Source of the DNA: Marthasterias glacialis
Lineage: Eukaryota; Echinodermata; Asteroidea; Forcipulatida; Asteriidae
Length of the DNA stretch: 64,000 nucleotides
Assembly: GCA_911728455.2 (NCBI GenBank)
Contig: OU452224.1
Span: forward strand, 28,016,187 to 28,080,186
Direction: 5' to 3'
Below, one piece after another: positions 41,826 to 52,846 of the stretch; position 1 is the stretch's first letter; the number at the start of each line of letters is the position of its first letter. The notes below the pieces were generated by a model that was given only the letters and a program-made list of their open reading frames with translations, was not told the origin of the DNA and did not search any database. A program made the position numbers and the translations under genes.

Positions 41826-43461
41826 AAAATTCTCCTTACTTCCTTGACTGTCCTATAAAAATGGAACATTAGTTTATCATTAAAACAAATTATGTGAGAC
41901 CTCGTGGATCATGTGCAACAATTGCTTATACAAATCTCTGAAATAAACAAAAGTAGAAAAACTAACAAATATAGTTATTGCATTTCATAATTCAGTAATG
42001 TTTTACATAGAAAGGGAAGACAAACCATGAGACTAAATTCTTAACTAAGAATTACCTCTACATGGTAAATGCCATCAGACTATTGGTCTTTTTATCAATT
42101 TGATCTTGTTTCCTTCAAATTAACAGACAAATAACCAAAAACAACAACAACACAAACAACAACAACAACAACAACAACGAAATACATAATTTGAAATGTC
42201 TTGTGGGTGAAGATGCACTCTTCTATTCTATTCAATTCAATTCAATTCAATTTGACTTTTGATTAATTTGTCTATTAAGTTAACATATCTGGTTTAAACT
42301 TAATATAATGCAACACAGAGAGGAACAGGAAATCTACCATCCCACAACTTGCAAATAGTTCCTTTACCAATTTGTTTCCAAGCCTTTTATTTTTTAAAGT
42401 TTTTAATTTTGTACTTTTTTAGTCTTTATGTGGCTTTGTGCATATATATTATTTTTATGTAATTGCATTTTTATCATTGTTAAGTGACCCTTTCAGCTAC
42501 AGCTTTTGGTTATGTTGTCTTCGAATACCAAGAAATGAAATAATAAATTCAAACATTAAACGAACTTAGTAAAAACAAACAAACTGTGGAGTGGAAGCAG
42601 ACCGATTACAGACATTAATGTAAAACCTTTAGAAATATCAATCACAACATAAATGTCACCAAGTACGCCATAAACATAAATTATCATGGTTTGGTTTTTA
42701 AAATCATTAATTTCTTGGATTTATATGCAACTTATTAAATCTTGTGTATAAAACTTAAACAGATATCCTAAAATAGTGTTTCGTTTCAAAAATGAGTTAC
42801 AGCACCGTCCATACTTCCTTGGTTATTATTTATGGTATAATCATCAAACATTATTCAAATCATTAATATACCTCCTTAATTTTGGTAGATGAATGTTTAC
42901 TTAAAATTGTGAATAAACCAAAACGAAGGATCATGTTTGATAGAAGTTACTGCAAATATTGATTGCATTTGTAGTGTATGAGTAGCGTGAAAAAACTAAA
43001 TAAATAAAATTCTGATCTCTGAGATGAATGAAACAAATCTTTCTGAGATTTAGAATTACATCTAAAGAAAACGGATGTGTCGTTTTATCTTGTCTGCATA
43101 AGTACAGAGTAGCCAACCTATGTTTGCTCAACTGGGCACATTTTGTGTTCAATTTTCTTCACCAGTGCTTTGTTAATTGCTCTATTATTTCTTACAAGAC
43201 GTGATAACACTTGAGTTATCATCATGTTATAACTGACTCTTCCCTACACTTAAGCCACACCCTCTCTGTGTATTCCAGTTTGTTTTCATTCTTTTTGATA
43301 ATGTTCATAAAAAGTTCTTTTTTTAATTATTGAATTCGAAACTTTGACTCATCTTTTTTACTTTGCCAGTTGCTGATTTCGCCTTTCTTTCATCATTTTG
43401 GTTATTTACCGACTTTGAGAGCCTTTCACTTTAATGTTTAATTGTTGGCTACTTCTCTTTT

Positions 43462-43467
43462 TTTATT
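43462..43467 (-). terminator. Candidate polyadenylation signal of gene B
   Basis: AATAAA on the minus strand about 200 bp after the stop codon of gene B. The aligned position downstream of gene C reads ATTAAA (52,649-52,654). Only the hexamer supports it. Confidence 0.35.
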
Positions 43468-43663
43468 AATGAACAATCAAACATAATTGTTCAAAATTAT
43501 TTGGGTGTGAATGAAATGCATTTTTGAGGTTGTCATTAAGTTCAAAATAGTGTGCATGAAAGTTGGTCTATGAATTGTGATGTAGAATTCACCTTGTAAC
43601 TAGAGTCAGCCTAGTCTGAGACTGCCTGACGGGCGTGTGTGGACTGCAATCCCCTCCCTCAGC

Positions 43664-45523
43664 TTACCCCACAGTCTTCTTGTTTCCAATGTCAGCATAA
43701 ACCGTCTCCTCCTCCGGGCTGATGATTCTTGCCGATCCTACCGATAGATCCAAGTCAGCGTAGATCAGACCTTCCACATTCCTCTGTCTTGGGTCATCCT
43801 TGACAATACCGTCCTCACCACGGTCTCCCGTCTGCTCTAGCGCGGCCTGGGCTTGGGTCTTGGTGCTCGCTTGTTTCTGACCGGACGGTTTACGGTCAAC
43901 AAGGCGTCCTGGTACCGGCAAATCCTTCACAGCAACCGTTGATTTCTGATGCTCAGACGGCATTTCATGTTTGGAATAACTACACAAGGTCTGAGCGGTG
44001 TCTGTTCCACGGTTCAGTTTCGATCCATCCTTCCCGCCTCCGGAGACTTTCCAAGATGCTTCCTCAGTGGAAATGGCGCCCAATGTCTTACTTTTGGCGC
44101 TACTTTTATCCACCACAGCATACATGGACTCAGGATGATTCTGTCTATCATTACGTTTCTCCCCATCCTTGACTGATCCATCAGTCTCAGTGGACCGAAG
44201 TTTGTCCACATTGTCTTGATCATGATTTGTCTCTGCCTGCTGGTGTAAGTCCGATGTCACTACTACAGTAAATGTTTCCCTCGGGGACTCAACTGACCTC
44301 TCGCCTGCAGAGCTAGCCTGGTCATTTTCTTGATCACACCTCGGAGTGACTCCGTGCAGTTGGGTTTCTGATTTCCAGTCTGCATCCATTTCTCCTCCAT
44401 CATCTTGAGGTGTGTGAGATTTACGTCTATCAATAGTCTTGGATTTAGATCGTCCTCTGAAGACAAGAAAGTACAGGAGGATTACAATGAGGAGAACCAA
44501 GAAACCAGCTCCTACAGCTCCTCCTACTAAGAAGACTGTAGAGTCTGATCCTGAAGAAGGGTTCTTACTGTCAGGATCGGGATCTTGCTTCTGGGTCGGT
44601 AGAGGGGATGAGGTCTGTGCTGCAGATGGGGTAGACTGTCGGTCAATACCACTACTCGGTTCGATGCTACTAGGGTTTATGGTCGGTGATTCAGAAGTGG
44701 TCACTGTAGTTTGAGACGTTGTAATCTCACCTGTTTTTGTTTCCATGGTAACCTCGGCCCGATGAACAAGTAACAAGCCACTACTAGTCTCCCCAGTAAA
44801 TGACATGGATTCTTTGAACACCATACATTTCACTGCAGTGCCGTTCTCTCTCATTGTCAACCTGAGCATTGTCATGTTTTTATTTGCGTCATTAATCGCA
44901 AATTGCTCGTCTTCCTTCGATATTAGTCTTTGCCACTTAGCGCTACCCTGCATTATAAACCAGACGTAGATCAGTTTGTGCTGAATGAGTGGTCGCGTTC
45001 GGCAATGAAAAGTTGCATTTTGACCCACGTATCTATCAATCTGAGACGGTATGACAGAAGTGTTTATTGGATCAATGACAGTCAGTCTGCCATCATTAGA
45101 GTTTCCTCGAACGATTTGATAACTTCCAATGTTTATAAAACAGTAGTAATATCTCTCATCATATGGGTTCACATTGTGTATGTGTAATGTCCATGTACAG
45201 CCCTGTTTTGAAACTGTGTACCTCTCGGTGTTAGGGATGTTATCATACACCATAGTGCCAATTGAAACGTAATCGATCTTGTTAGTCCTCATCCTACGTA
45301 CCCAGTATAAACTGTAAGACCCACTTCCAATACATTGTACAGTTTTCTTGAGAGTGCAGCTCAGTGTTACATTTTGTCCTGTCACAGCGAGGGTGTCAAC
45401 TGGGTGAGTCTTGAAACGTGTCGCCTCACCCAACCCACAGATCAATGTCATAACAAGAATGAGCAGAAACATTGTAGCTGTTGATACGTGTAGAATGAGC
45501 AATGAAATAACAGCAAACCACAA
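43664..45523 (-). CDS. Gene B: type II Ig receptor head on the long ITIM/ITSM tail
   Basis: 619 codons from the ATG at 45,523. The internal Met18 (MFLLILVMTLICG) has the better upstream context (ACAATG) and is where genes B and E share a start, so the true start is probably at 45,472. Ig domain 1 has Cys56 and Cys128 (DERYYYC), Trp74 and an extra pair Cys64/Cys109. Ig domain 2 has Cys174, Trp188 and Cys233. A Ser/Thr/Pro stalk covers about 258-328 and the transmembrane helix about 329-356. The tail has SMYAVV (Tyr468), LIYADL (Tyr588) and TVYADI (Tyr609), fitting ITIM, ITIM and ITSM consensus. The head resembles gene E, whereas the tail from SETQLHGVTPRCD to KKTVG is nearly identical to C and D. 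It is likely an inhibitory surface receptor using SH2-domain phosphatases; that role is inferred. Confidence 0.93.
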   Translation of the reverse strand: MWFAVISLLILHVSTATMFLLILVMTLICGLGEATRFKTHPVDTLAVTGQNVTLSCTLKKTVQCIGSGSYSLYWVRRMRTNKIDYVSIGTMVYDNIPNTERYTVSKQGCTWTLHIHNVNPYDERYYYCFINIGSYQIVRGNSNDGRLTVIDPINTSVIPSQIDRYVGQNATFHCRTRPLIQHKLIYVWFIMQGSAKWQRLISKEDEQFAINDANKNMTMLRLTMRENGTAVKCMVFKESMSFTGETSSGLLLVHRAEVTMETKTGEITTSQTTVTTSESPTINPSSIEPSSGIDRQSTPSAAQTSSPLPTQKQDPDPDSKNPSSGSDSTVFLVGGAVGAGFLVLLIVILLYFLVFRGRSKSKTIDRRKSHTPQDDGGEMDADWKSETQLHGVTPRCDQENDQASSAGERSVESPRETFTVVVTSDLHQQAETNHDQDNVDKLRSTETDGSVKDGEKRNDRQNHPESMYAVVDKSSAKSKTLGAISTEEASWKVSGGGKDGSKLNRGTDTAQTLCSYSKHEMPSEHQKSTVAVKDLPVPGRLVDRKPSGQKQASTKTQAQAALEQTGDRGEDGIVKDDPRQRNVEGLIYADLDLSVGSARIISPEEETVYADIGNKKTVG

Positions 45524-46131
45524 TCTTCACATTGATATGGAAACCAGAGATCCTTACGAGTCCAAAACTTAGGAATGAGGAAGACAATCAGTTTAATAAC
45601 ACTATACAATCCAGGAAATGATTTCAACCAAAATACGGACTAAAGCAAACAAGTCTTTGAAGACGTGTTAATGTTTATATTTTCGTCAATGGTCTTTGGT
45701 TTGTTTATTTTTATTTTATTTTTATTTTTTGATAAAGGCTGACAGGAATGCCTGTTTGTTTTGTTTTAGTTTTGTATTTTTTATGTTCTTATTTTTTGTA
45801 ATTGTTGCGCGTAGACAATTCCCCCTGCCTAAAGATTAGAATAGTTTTCGTGATGGTTTTTTGTCAACGGTGTATTCTTCTAGAGAAAAATCTAAACTGA
45901 GTAAAAGTCAATAATAAAAAGAGGAAGTAGCAATCTTGTCCTAGGCTTCAAAAGACCAATAAATTGACATTCCTCTACGAGACGTTCACACCATGTACAG
46001 TAACATGCTACATCTTCTAAGTCAAGAATAATCGAAGATTCAATTCATTGGAAAGAACGGAGACCCTCTGACGATTTTTCACGTGACATCATTTGTATCG
46101 TGTCCTCAATCGACAAAGATCTTGAATTCTA

Positions 46132-46305
46132 GGCCCAATTTCATAGAGCTGCTTAAACAGAAAATAGTGGTGAACAGTTTCCTGCTAAGCAGAAATGAGC
46201 AGGAGACCAGTCAAACGTTGTATATGTGACCTGGTAGTTTGGCTGGTAACCTTATTCTGATAAGCAGAATGCTGTTGTGCTTAAGCAGTTTTATGAATTC
46301 GGCCC
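46132..46305. mobile_element. Miniature element with GGCC(C/G)AATTTCATA ends
   Basis: The left end GGCCCAATTTCATAGAGCTG and the inverse of the right end (GGCCGAATTCATAAAACTG) form imperfect terminal inverted repeats, both followed by CTTAAGCA-like sequence. The orthologous-position copy upstream of gene E is at 62,630-62,826, so insertion predates that duplication. Confidence 0.75.
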
Positions 46306-46853
46306 CTGTTTTGCAGTCCAAGACGTTGAATATTATCAATAATACCAGTCTGGGTAAAACAGTCATATTTTATTCAATTCCCGTTAAAGACGTTTCGTAG
46401 ATTCTTATCTTGAAACCGTTTTGATTGTTCTATCTTTCTTCCTTTTTTTGCATAAAAGTCAACACAAACCTTGTCTTTATTTGATTATATAAAAATTTAA
46501 ATGTTTGTATTTGGTTATGAAGTGTAGGAAGTAATTTTGCATCTTTAGTTCCTCTATTTTATTTAGAATTTTTTAAACACACCATGTTTTAAGGAAGTTT
46601 AAAATTACGCATTTTTTCAAGAAACGGTCTCAAATCCTTCAATATGCCATTATCTAAAATTAGTTCTATTTTGTTTCTCTCATTTCTCATTTAATTATTC
46701 CAACAAAAGGATCTAAAAAATAAAGATCGAAATCTTGATGTTGACATCCTCTTAATTTATTTATACTACTACTATTCCCACAAGACTAACTTAAAGACTG
46801 CAACATTATGACATTAGCATGACAAATACTTTATTTAAATAATGGTCCATGAA

Positions 46854-47023
46854 GCCGGTGTGGAAGGAGATTCTGTCCGGCAGGAGATTCTGTCCGAGCA
46901 TACGGTGAATTGTGTACTAACTCCTTCAGATAGCGCCCTCTTTTGATTAAACTCCTCCAGCCCACGTTAATTTACCGTATGGTGGACACATTACCCTAGG
47001 ACAGAATATCCTATGACAGCGGC
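46854..47023. mobile_element. Miniature element with GCCG..TGT ... ATTCTGTCC ends
   Basis: The left end GCCGGTGTGGAAGGAGATTC and the inverse of the right end (GCCGCTGTCATAGGATATTC) are imperfect inverted repeats, each followed by TGTCC. It contains ATAGCGCCCTCTTTTG. The copy at 63,372-63,545 is in the equivalent place upstream of gene E. Confidence 0.7.
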
Positions 47024-47132
47024 ATGTTTCTTAGTAAAAGTATTTAGCTAATCCATGTTCCAATGCATGTCACCCAAGTGTAGAGTGTTTTATTCAATAA
47101 AAGCAATAATATTTATACTAGATTGATTTAAA

Positions 47133-47524
47133 GGCAAAGTATACCTTTGGTTTTTGGAACCGTATTTTTGCCTTAATGCTATATTATAATTGTAGATTTA
47201 AGCCATAAAACTAACCTGTGTAAATTTCAGTTCAAAAGGTAGCAGTGTTTTGAGATATCACCAAAAATCTGGAGCGGTTGTGTTCACGTAGAAGAAGTAT
47301 CCGTCATTGGAATACACATTCTGAGAAGCGTTACGGCCATAACGCTTCTTAGATTCAAATTTTGGGTGGATAAAAAGTGATGTATTTTTCCATTTAATGC
47401 AGTACTTCGAAGTGAAACGTTTCTCAAAATGCATTATACTATCCAAAGCTGCTGTACTTCTTTCCGAGTGAGTTATTATTGCCATAAATTTTCACAGAGT
47501 CATTACCAAACGTATACAGACCCT
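47133..47524. mobile_element. 392-bp miniature transposon inserted at TTAA
   Basis: TTAA flanks both ends (47,129-47,132 and 47,525-47,528). The terminal repeats are AGGCAAAGTATACCTTTGG and, inverted, AGGGTCTGTATACGTTTGG. Two paralogous flanks in this window lack it and show the empty site GATTTAACTTC (about 63,650 and 54,776), which proves insertion. The centre has a hairpin, GAAGCGTTACGGCCATAACGCTTC-like, at 47,324-47,350. A 75-codon ORF inside is not a gene. TTAA specificity is typical of piggyBac-type transposases, but the ends are not the canonical ones. Confidence 0.88.
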
Positions 47525-47814
47525 TTAACTTCCTTCTTTTATTATTTAAAACAACGAAGTTTCTCCGATGACAATGTCGGGACAGGTTTAAAAATAATCG
47601 GTGACAGGTTTCATAATAATAAGAATAACAACGGGTATTTCAAATGCGCCATTCCATCTTAGTAAATTGCTTAGAAATTCTGATAGTGGTTATAATATAG
47701 TCCAAAAGATGCTTTTCATCGCTATTAGCTTATAAAAAGCGAAAAATGAAACACTGATTTGTTTATGTTTGGTGGTTGGATTATTAAAATGCTCATTGCT
47801 ATGGTGGCCCTTAA

Positions 47815-47940
47815 AAAACTTTTGCAAACATTTGCGATGCCTCAAATATCTTGGCAAAAAAATTGCAAACGTATTTGCGACGTCGCAAATATTTGCACAG
47901 ATATTTTGCGTCGTCGCAAACGTTTGCAAAGATAATTTTC
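47815..47940. repeat. Palindromic TTTGCGACGTCGCAAA-type tandem repeat
   Basis: Degenerate tandem units alternate TTTGCAAACATTTGCGA and GACGTCGCAAATATTTG. The same motif fills 54,831-55,130 and begins again at 63,945, always near the upstream block of a receptor gene. Confidence 0.75.
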
Positions 47941-47990
47941 ACTGTATGATGTCTTTTCAGGACCACCATACATTGCAGCCTTACAAGCTG

Positions 47991-48774
47991 AATAGACCGA
48001 TTGCGCGACCTACGTCACGTGACCCCTGCTGGGTATAAAATGTAAGCACACCCACGTAATCCTTCATAGGAAAGGGTGGTACGGTACACTATGATTAATG
48101 CATTTAGTCAATTCGATTGGGGCTTTTTTTGCTCGAAATCTGTGAAAGGTATTCCAGAGTTTGTACCAGAGACCTTCAATTGGCTGAATGAAGCCAGTAA
48201 GGACAGTTCCAGCAAGTCTTGGAAATTGTAAAAGTACCGTATAAATGTGCACGATGTGTACAGCGCGCGACGGAACGTTAGGCCAGACGACCTCGATCAC
48301 CACACACTTTTCAACACAAAAATCTCAAAGTTTTGAAGCTGAAATCCTCCAAAGAAATTGCTTTCCAAGACTGTGTGATTCCTTTGCCTATTTGAAATTC
48401 TGCAAGGCTAGGTATTAATGCTCACTTTTCCAACGTTCTTCACCCTTTTTTACAGTGATTTAGGCCAACATTACAAACAAAAAAAACACACGGGTGGCTA
48501 CATAATAGTCGTCCGACGCCGGTAGTGCATGTCTAAAAAAAACACCTTTTTTTAGTAGAATCCTGTTAAATTATGAAACAGAAATATTATTTAAATTAAT
48601 CCCACAACATACTACTTTAAATAAAGGGGCTTATTAACTAATTCATCGCTTTTCGAACTCACTCTGTGTCACGGCCTATGCTTCTACACGTATTTTTTTC
48701 ATCAGCTGTATGACGTCATACCCGATAGGGGGTCACGTGACCGCATGTAAACATTATCGCGCAATCGGTCTATT
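47991..48774. mobile_element. AATAGACCGATTGCG inverted-repeat element, 784-bp copy
   Basis: Bounded by AATAGACCGATTGCG and its inverse. The left interior (GGAAAGGGTGGTACGGTACA, then CCAGAGTTTGTACCAGAGACC) is the reverse complement of the right interior of the copies at 41,487 and 50,209, so this copy is inverted relative to them and retains about 440 bp that they lack. No transposase ORF. Confidence 0.75.
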
Positions 48775-49779
48775 GCGTTCAGGAAACATTACAAGAATAG
48801 CTTACGGAAAACACGTAAACAACATTTTGCTTCAAACTCCACATTTCAAAAACATGATTAGACATTGGTACATATGTAATGTGAACAATTTACATGTTTG
48901 AAATAAGATTCAAATCATTAACCTATGGGGCTTAGGATAAAAGAAAATACAAAAATAAAATTAAAAATGCCAATTCAACCGTGTTGTGGAATTTAGAAGT
49001 ATTTTTTAAACAAGGTTTAGTTTTCAGTGACAGATAAGACATATGGAACTTCAGCATTTTTTATTTAAATATTTGCTGTTGTCTTGATAACATTCTTCTA
49101 ATTGTTATCATGATTCTCTTAAACTATCCTTAAAAAGTGACTTTCTTGAATAAGCATTTCAAAATAATTACCAGCTGTACTTCGACGTCATACCCACGTG
49201 ACCAATGCCTCATGGATTAGTATCTTGAAACAAGATTTAGGAAGTGACTATTGCTAGTAAATACTGCAAGTACAAACATGAGCCAATCTCTTTCGGCTCT
49301 GAAATCAGCCGTTGGTTTGGTCTCGACGTTTCAAACAGTGAACTCTGCTGGTCTTCAGGTTCTCGCAAGGTTTACTAGCAATATTATTTACCTCTTGTTA
49401 TCAAAAATCAAGCAAACAGTACAAAATATTTCCATCAAGTGTTTGTTGGGCAATTAAATGTATCCCAATGTGATATGAATCTAAATAATTACAAGAAAAG
49501 AGAGGAATTTTTGAAGATAAATTACAAATCAATGTAAAATTTAAGATATGTGGTCAACAAAGTAAACACCGGTTTTGATCTGTTATCTCACCGATTATGA
49601 AAATTAGACAGTGACATCCTCCAGTTAAATATTCTTTATATAAACGAATATTTACGAATGGATTTATGACCTGAATGGTCATAAATTTACCACTGCAGCA
49701 ATCTCAGCGCGGAAATCGACCTGCATAAACTCCTTGACAAAGCGGTAACGATTTCTGTGTTGCTTACTGGTACTGCTTA
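48775..49779. other. Intergenic DNA, no gene seen
   Basis: AT-rich. 49,060-49,230 resembles 55,740-55,870 (GTGACTTTCTTGAATAA, TAATTACCAGCT, ACTTCGACGTCAT). The 68-codon ORF at 49,251-49,457 (start MLVNTASTNMSQS) has no recognisable family features. Confidence 0.55.
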
Positions 49780-50208
49780 CCGGTATTTCAGGTTCCGTTC
49801 GGTCTTACATTGTTTAATCAAAGCCCTTCGTAACCAAACTGTGTGACTTTCTAAATGTTAGGTCTACCATTTTTATTACAACATTTTTCTTCATACATTA
49901 GTGCCCCGTTTTTACAAGGATGTTTTGCATACTCTGTGAAACACCAATTGAACATACACATTTATTATTAAAGTTATTATAATTATTACTTTTTTAACTG
50001 TGTTTAATCTCTAGACAATAAAAATGCATTGTGTGAATTCAGTATGGCACAACATGTATTGTATCCGAGTACGTCATTTGAAATAATAATTTAGGTTAGA
50101 TTAATAATAATATTCACTTCCTTAATATGACAATGCAGTATCATGTGTGAGAGCTGAAGCAATAATTCTGGAAACAATTTCCAGTGTAGTCACCATAGTT
50201 TCAAAATG

Positions 50209-50536
50209 AATAGACTGATTGCGCACCCAATGTCATCACGTGACCTGTAGTTGGATTACGTCATCTGAGCTGATGGCAAACTATGTGCAACTACATGATG
50301 TGACAGACAGAGTCAAACCAACAGTCGGCTTTTGGTAGAGGTAACACACTATTAAGGTCTTTGGTACAAATTCTGGAATATTATTCACAGATTTCGAGAA
50401 AGAAAAGTCTCGATCGATTAAACAGATGCAACAATCATCATGTACCGTGCCGCACTTTCCTATGGAGGACGCCGTGTTTGTTAACGTTTAATACCCAATA
50501 CATGTCACATGACTTGGAAACCGCAATCGGTCTATT
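50209..50536. mobile_element. AATAGAC(C/T)GATTGCG inverted-repeat element, 328-bp copy
   Basis: Same element and same position in the duplicated flank as 41,487-41,825, so it predates the duplication. The left end has one mismatch (AATAGACTGATTGCG). Confidence 0.8.
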
Positions 50537-51959
50537 AATATTCTCCTTACTTTCTTGACTGTCCTATAAAAATGTTACATTAGTTTAACATTAAAACAAA
50601 TTATGTGAGACCTCGTGGATCATGGCAACAATTGCTTGTACAAATCTCTGAAATAAACAAAAGTGAAAAAAAGCTAACAAATATAGTTATTGCATTTCAT
50701 AATTCAGTAATGTTTTACATAGAAACGGAAGACAAATCATGAGACTAAATTCTTAACTAAGAATTACCTCTACATGGTAAATGCCATCAGAATATTGGAC
50801 TTTTTATCAATTTGATCTTGTTTCCTTCAAATTAACAGACAAATAACCAAAAACAACAACAACACAAACAACAACAACAACAACAACAACGAAATACATA
50901 ATTTGAAATGTCTTGTGGGTGAAGATGCACTCTTCTATTCTATTCTATTCAATTCAATTCAATTTGACTTTTGATTAATTTGTCTATTAAGTTAACATAT
51001 CTGGTTTAAACTGAATAGAATGCAACACAGAGAGGAACAGGAAATCTACCATCCCACAACTTGCAAATATTTCGTTTGCCAATTTGTTTCCGAGCCTTTT
51101 ATTTTTAAAGTTTTTAGTTTTGTACTTTTTTAGTCTTTATGTGGTTTTGTGCATATATCTTATTTTATGTTGTTGCATTTTTATCATTTTTTAAGTGACC
51201 CTTTCAGCTACAGCTGTTGGTTATGTTGTCTTCGAATACAAAGAAGTAAAATACTAAATCAAACATTAAACGAACTTATTAAAAACAAAACAAACTGTGG
51301 AGTGGAAGCAGACCAATCACAGACATTAATGTAAAACATTTATAAACATCAATCACAACATTAATGTCACCAAGTACGTCATAAACATAAATGATCATCA
51401 TTTGGTTTTTAAAATCATTAATTTCTTGGATCCATATGCAACTTATTAAATCTTGTGTATAAAACTTTAGCAGATATTATGAAAATAGTGTTTCATTTCA
51501 AAAATGAGTTACAGCACCGTCCATACTTCCTTGGTTATTATTTACGGTATAATCATCAAACAGTATTCAAATTATTGATATACCTCCTTAATTTTGTGGT
51601 AGATGAATGCTTGCTTAAAATTGTGAATAAACCAAAACGAAGGATCATGTTTGATAGAAGTTACTGCAAATATTGATTGCATTTGTAGTGAATGACTAGC
51701 ATGAAAAAACTAAATAAATACAATTCTGATCTCTGAGATGAATGAAATCAATCTTTCTGAGATTTACAATTACATCTAAAAAGGAGTAAATGCAAAACGG
51801 ATTGGTCGTTTTCTCTTGTTATGGTCTCTGCAGAAGTGCAGAGTAGCCAACCCATGTTTGCTGAGCTGTGCACATAATTGTGTTCAATTTTCTTTACCCG
51901 TCCAGTGCTTTGTTAATGGCTCTATTATTTCTTACAAGACGTGATAAGAGTTATCAGCA

Positions 51960-52425
51960 TGTTATTATACACATATGGACTGGCAATGAGGGCAATAGTG
52001 CACGTCTGTGCAACCTGAGGGCCTGTGAGTGACCAGGAGAGGGAAATAGGACCCGCTCCTGGTCACTCACAGGCCCAAGGGGTGCATAGACGTGCACTAT
52101 TGCCCGAATAATGCCAGTCCGTATGTGTTTTATAACACACCTCAGTCCAAAATGTCGGTTAGAAGAGTAAATCGCGTTTTTTTTGGCCGGAGATTCTTCT
52201 CGATCCGCAGACGCCGCCATTTTCGTTCTCTTGGGCGCTGTTTACCAGTCAATAGTTTTGGGGTTTTTGAAACTATTTCCCGCTTTGCGAACTATTTCCC
52301 CCAAATGAAGCGCGTGTGGTGCGTGTGGTGCAGATTTCATGCACTAGGATATTAGTTCACCCCACGCGACCGTGTTTCAGCCAATCAGGATAAAGAACCA
52401 GGGAAAGGTGTGGTATAAAACAGAC
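51960..52425. mobile_element. Insertion specific to the gene C flank, with a 177-bp foldback
   Basis: The paralogous flank of gene B reads straight through (ATGTTATAACTGACTCTTCC), whereas here about 460 bp intervene. The first 177 bp (51,960-52,136) are a hairpin with arms of about 55 bp: GGGCAATAGTGCACGTCTG and its near-inverse. The rest is GC-richer (CGCCGCCATTTTCG, TTTCCCGCTTTGCGAAC) and ends GGTGTGGTATAAAACAGAC. The ORFs inside are not coding. Confidence 0.75.
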
Positions 52426-52846
52426 TATTCCCTACACCTAAGCCAAACCCTCTATGTGTCTTCCAATTTGTTTTCATCCTTTTTGATAATGTTCATAAAA
52501 ATAAATTTCTAAAATTATTGAATTCGAAACTTTGACTCATCTTTTTTAGTCAGTTGCTGATTTCGCCTTTCTTTCATCATTTTTTTTTTTTTTTACCAAC
52601 CTTGAGAGCCTTTCACTTTAATGTTTAATTGTTGGCTACTTCTCTTTTTTTAATGACGATCAAACAAAATTGTTCGAAATTATTCGGGTGTGGATGAAAT
52701 GCATTTTTGAGGTTGTCATTAAGTTCAAAATAGTGTGCGTGAAAGTTGGTCTATGAATTGTGATGTAGAATTCACCTTGTAACTAGAGTCAGCCTAGTCT
52801 GAGACTGCCCGACGGGCGTACGTGGACTACAATCCCATCTCTCAGC

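Larger units (their letters stand above)
41053..43663. repeat. Segmental duplication, copy 1: 3' flank of gene B
   Basis: Collinear with 49,780-52,846 downstream of gene C. Shared landmarks are AACCAAACTGTGTGACTTT, the AATAGACCGATTGCG element, a CAA microsatellite (42,143-42,180), an ATTCA-like run (42,225-42,253), TACAGCACCGTCCATACTTC and GTTGGCTACTTCTCTTT. No gene is visible; the short ORFs are not conserved in frame between the two copies. Confidence 0.85.
45524..47128. repeat. Segmental duplication: 5' flank of gene B (paired with 5' flank of gene E)
   Basis: Collinear with 62,000-63,655 upstream of gene E: GTTAATGTTTATATTTTC, AGTCAAGAATAATCGAAGATTC, the element at 46,132, CCGTATGGTGGACACATTACC, then TTTAGCTAATCCATGTTCC. 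The last part is also shared with 54,690-54,800 just upstream of gene C. TATAAATA on the minus strand (47,118-47,111) is a possible TATA box, but it lies about 1.6 kb from the ATG, so it is weak evidence for a promoter. Confidence 0.85.
49780..52846. repeat. Segmental duplication, copy 2: 3' flank of gene C
   Basis: Collinear with the 3' flank of gene B (41,053-43,663), including the CAA microsatellite (about 50,853-50,890). It differs by an insertion of roughly 460 bp at 51,960-52,425. No gene is visible. Confidence 0.85.

Noticed and set aside
41484-41847. Overlapping ORFs of about 100 codons
   Set aside because: They lie inside the AATAGACCGATTGCG element, and the reading frame is not kept in the paralogous copy at 50.2-50.5 kb.
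47258-47485. 75-codon ORF near 47.3 kb
   Set aside because: It lies wholly inside the TTAA miniature transposon, across its central hairpin.
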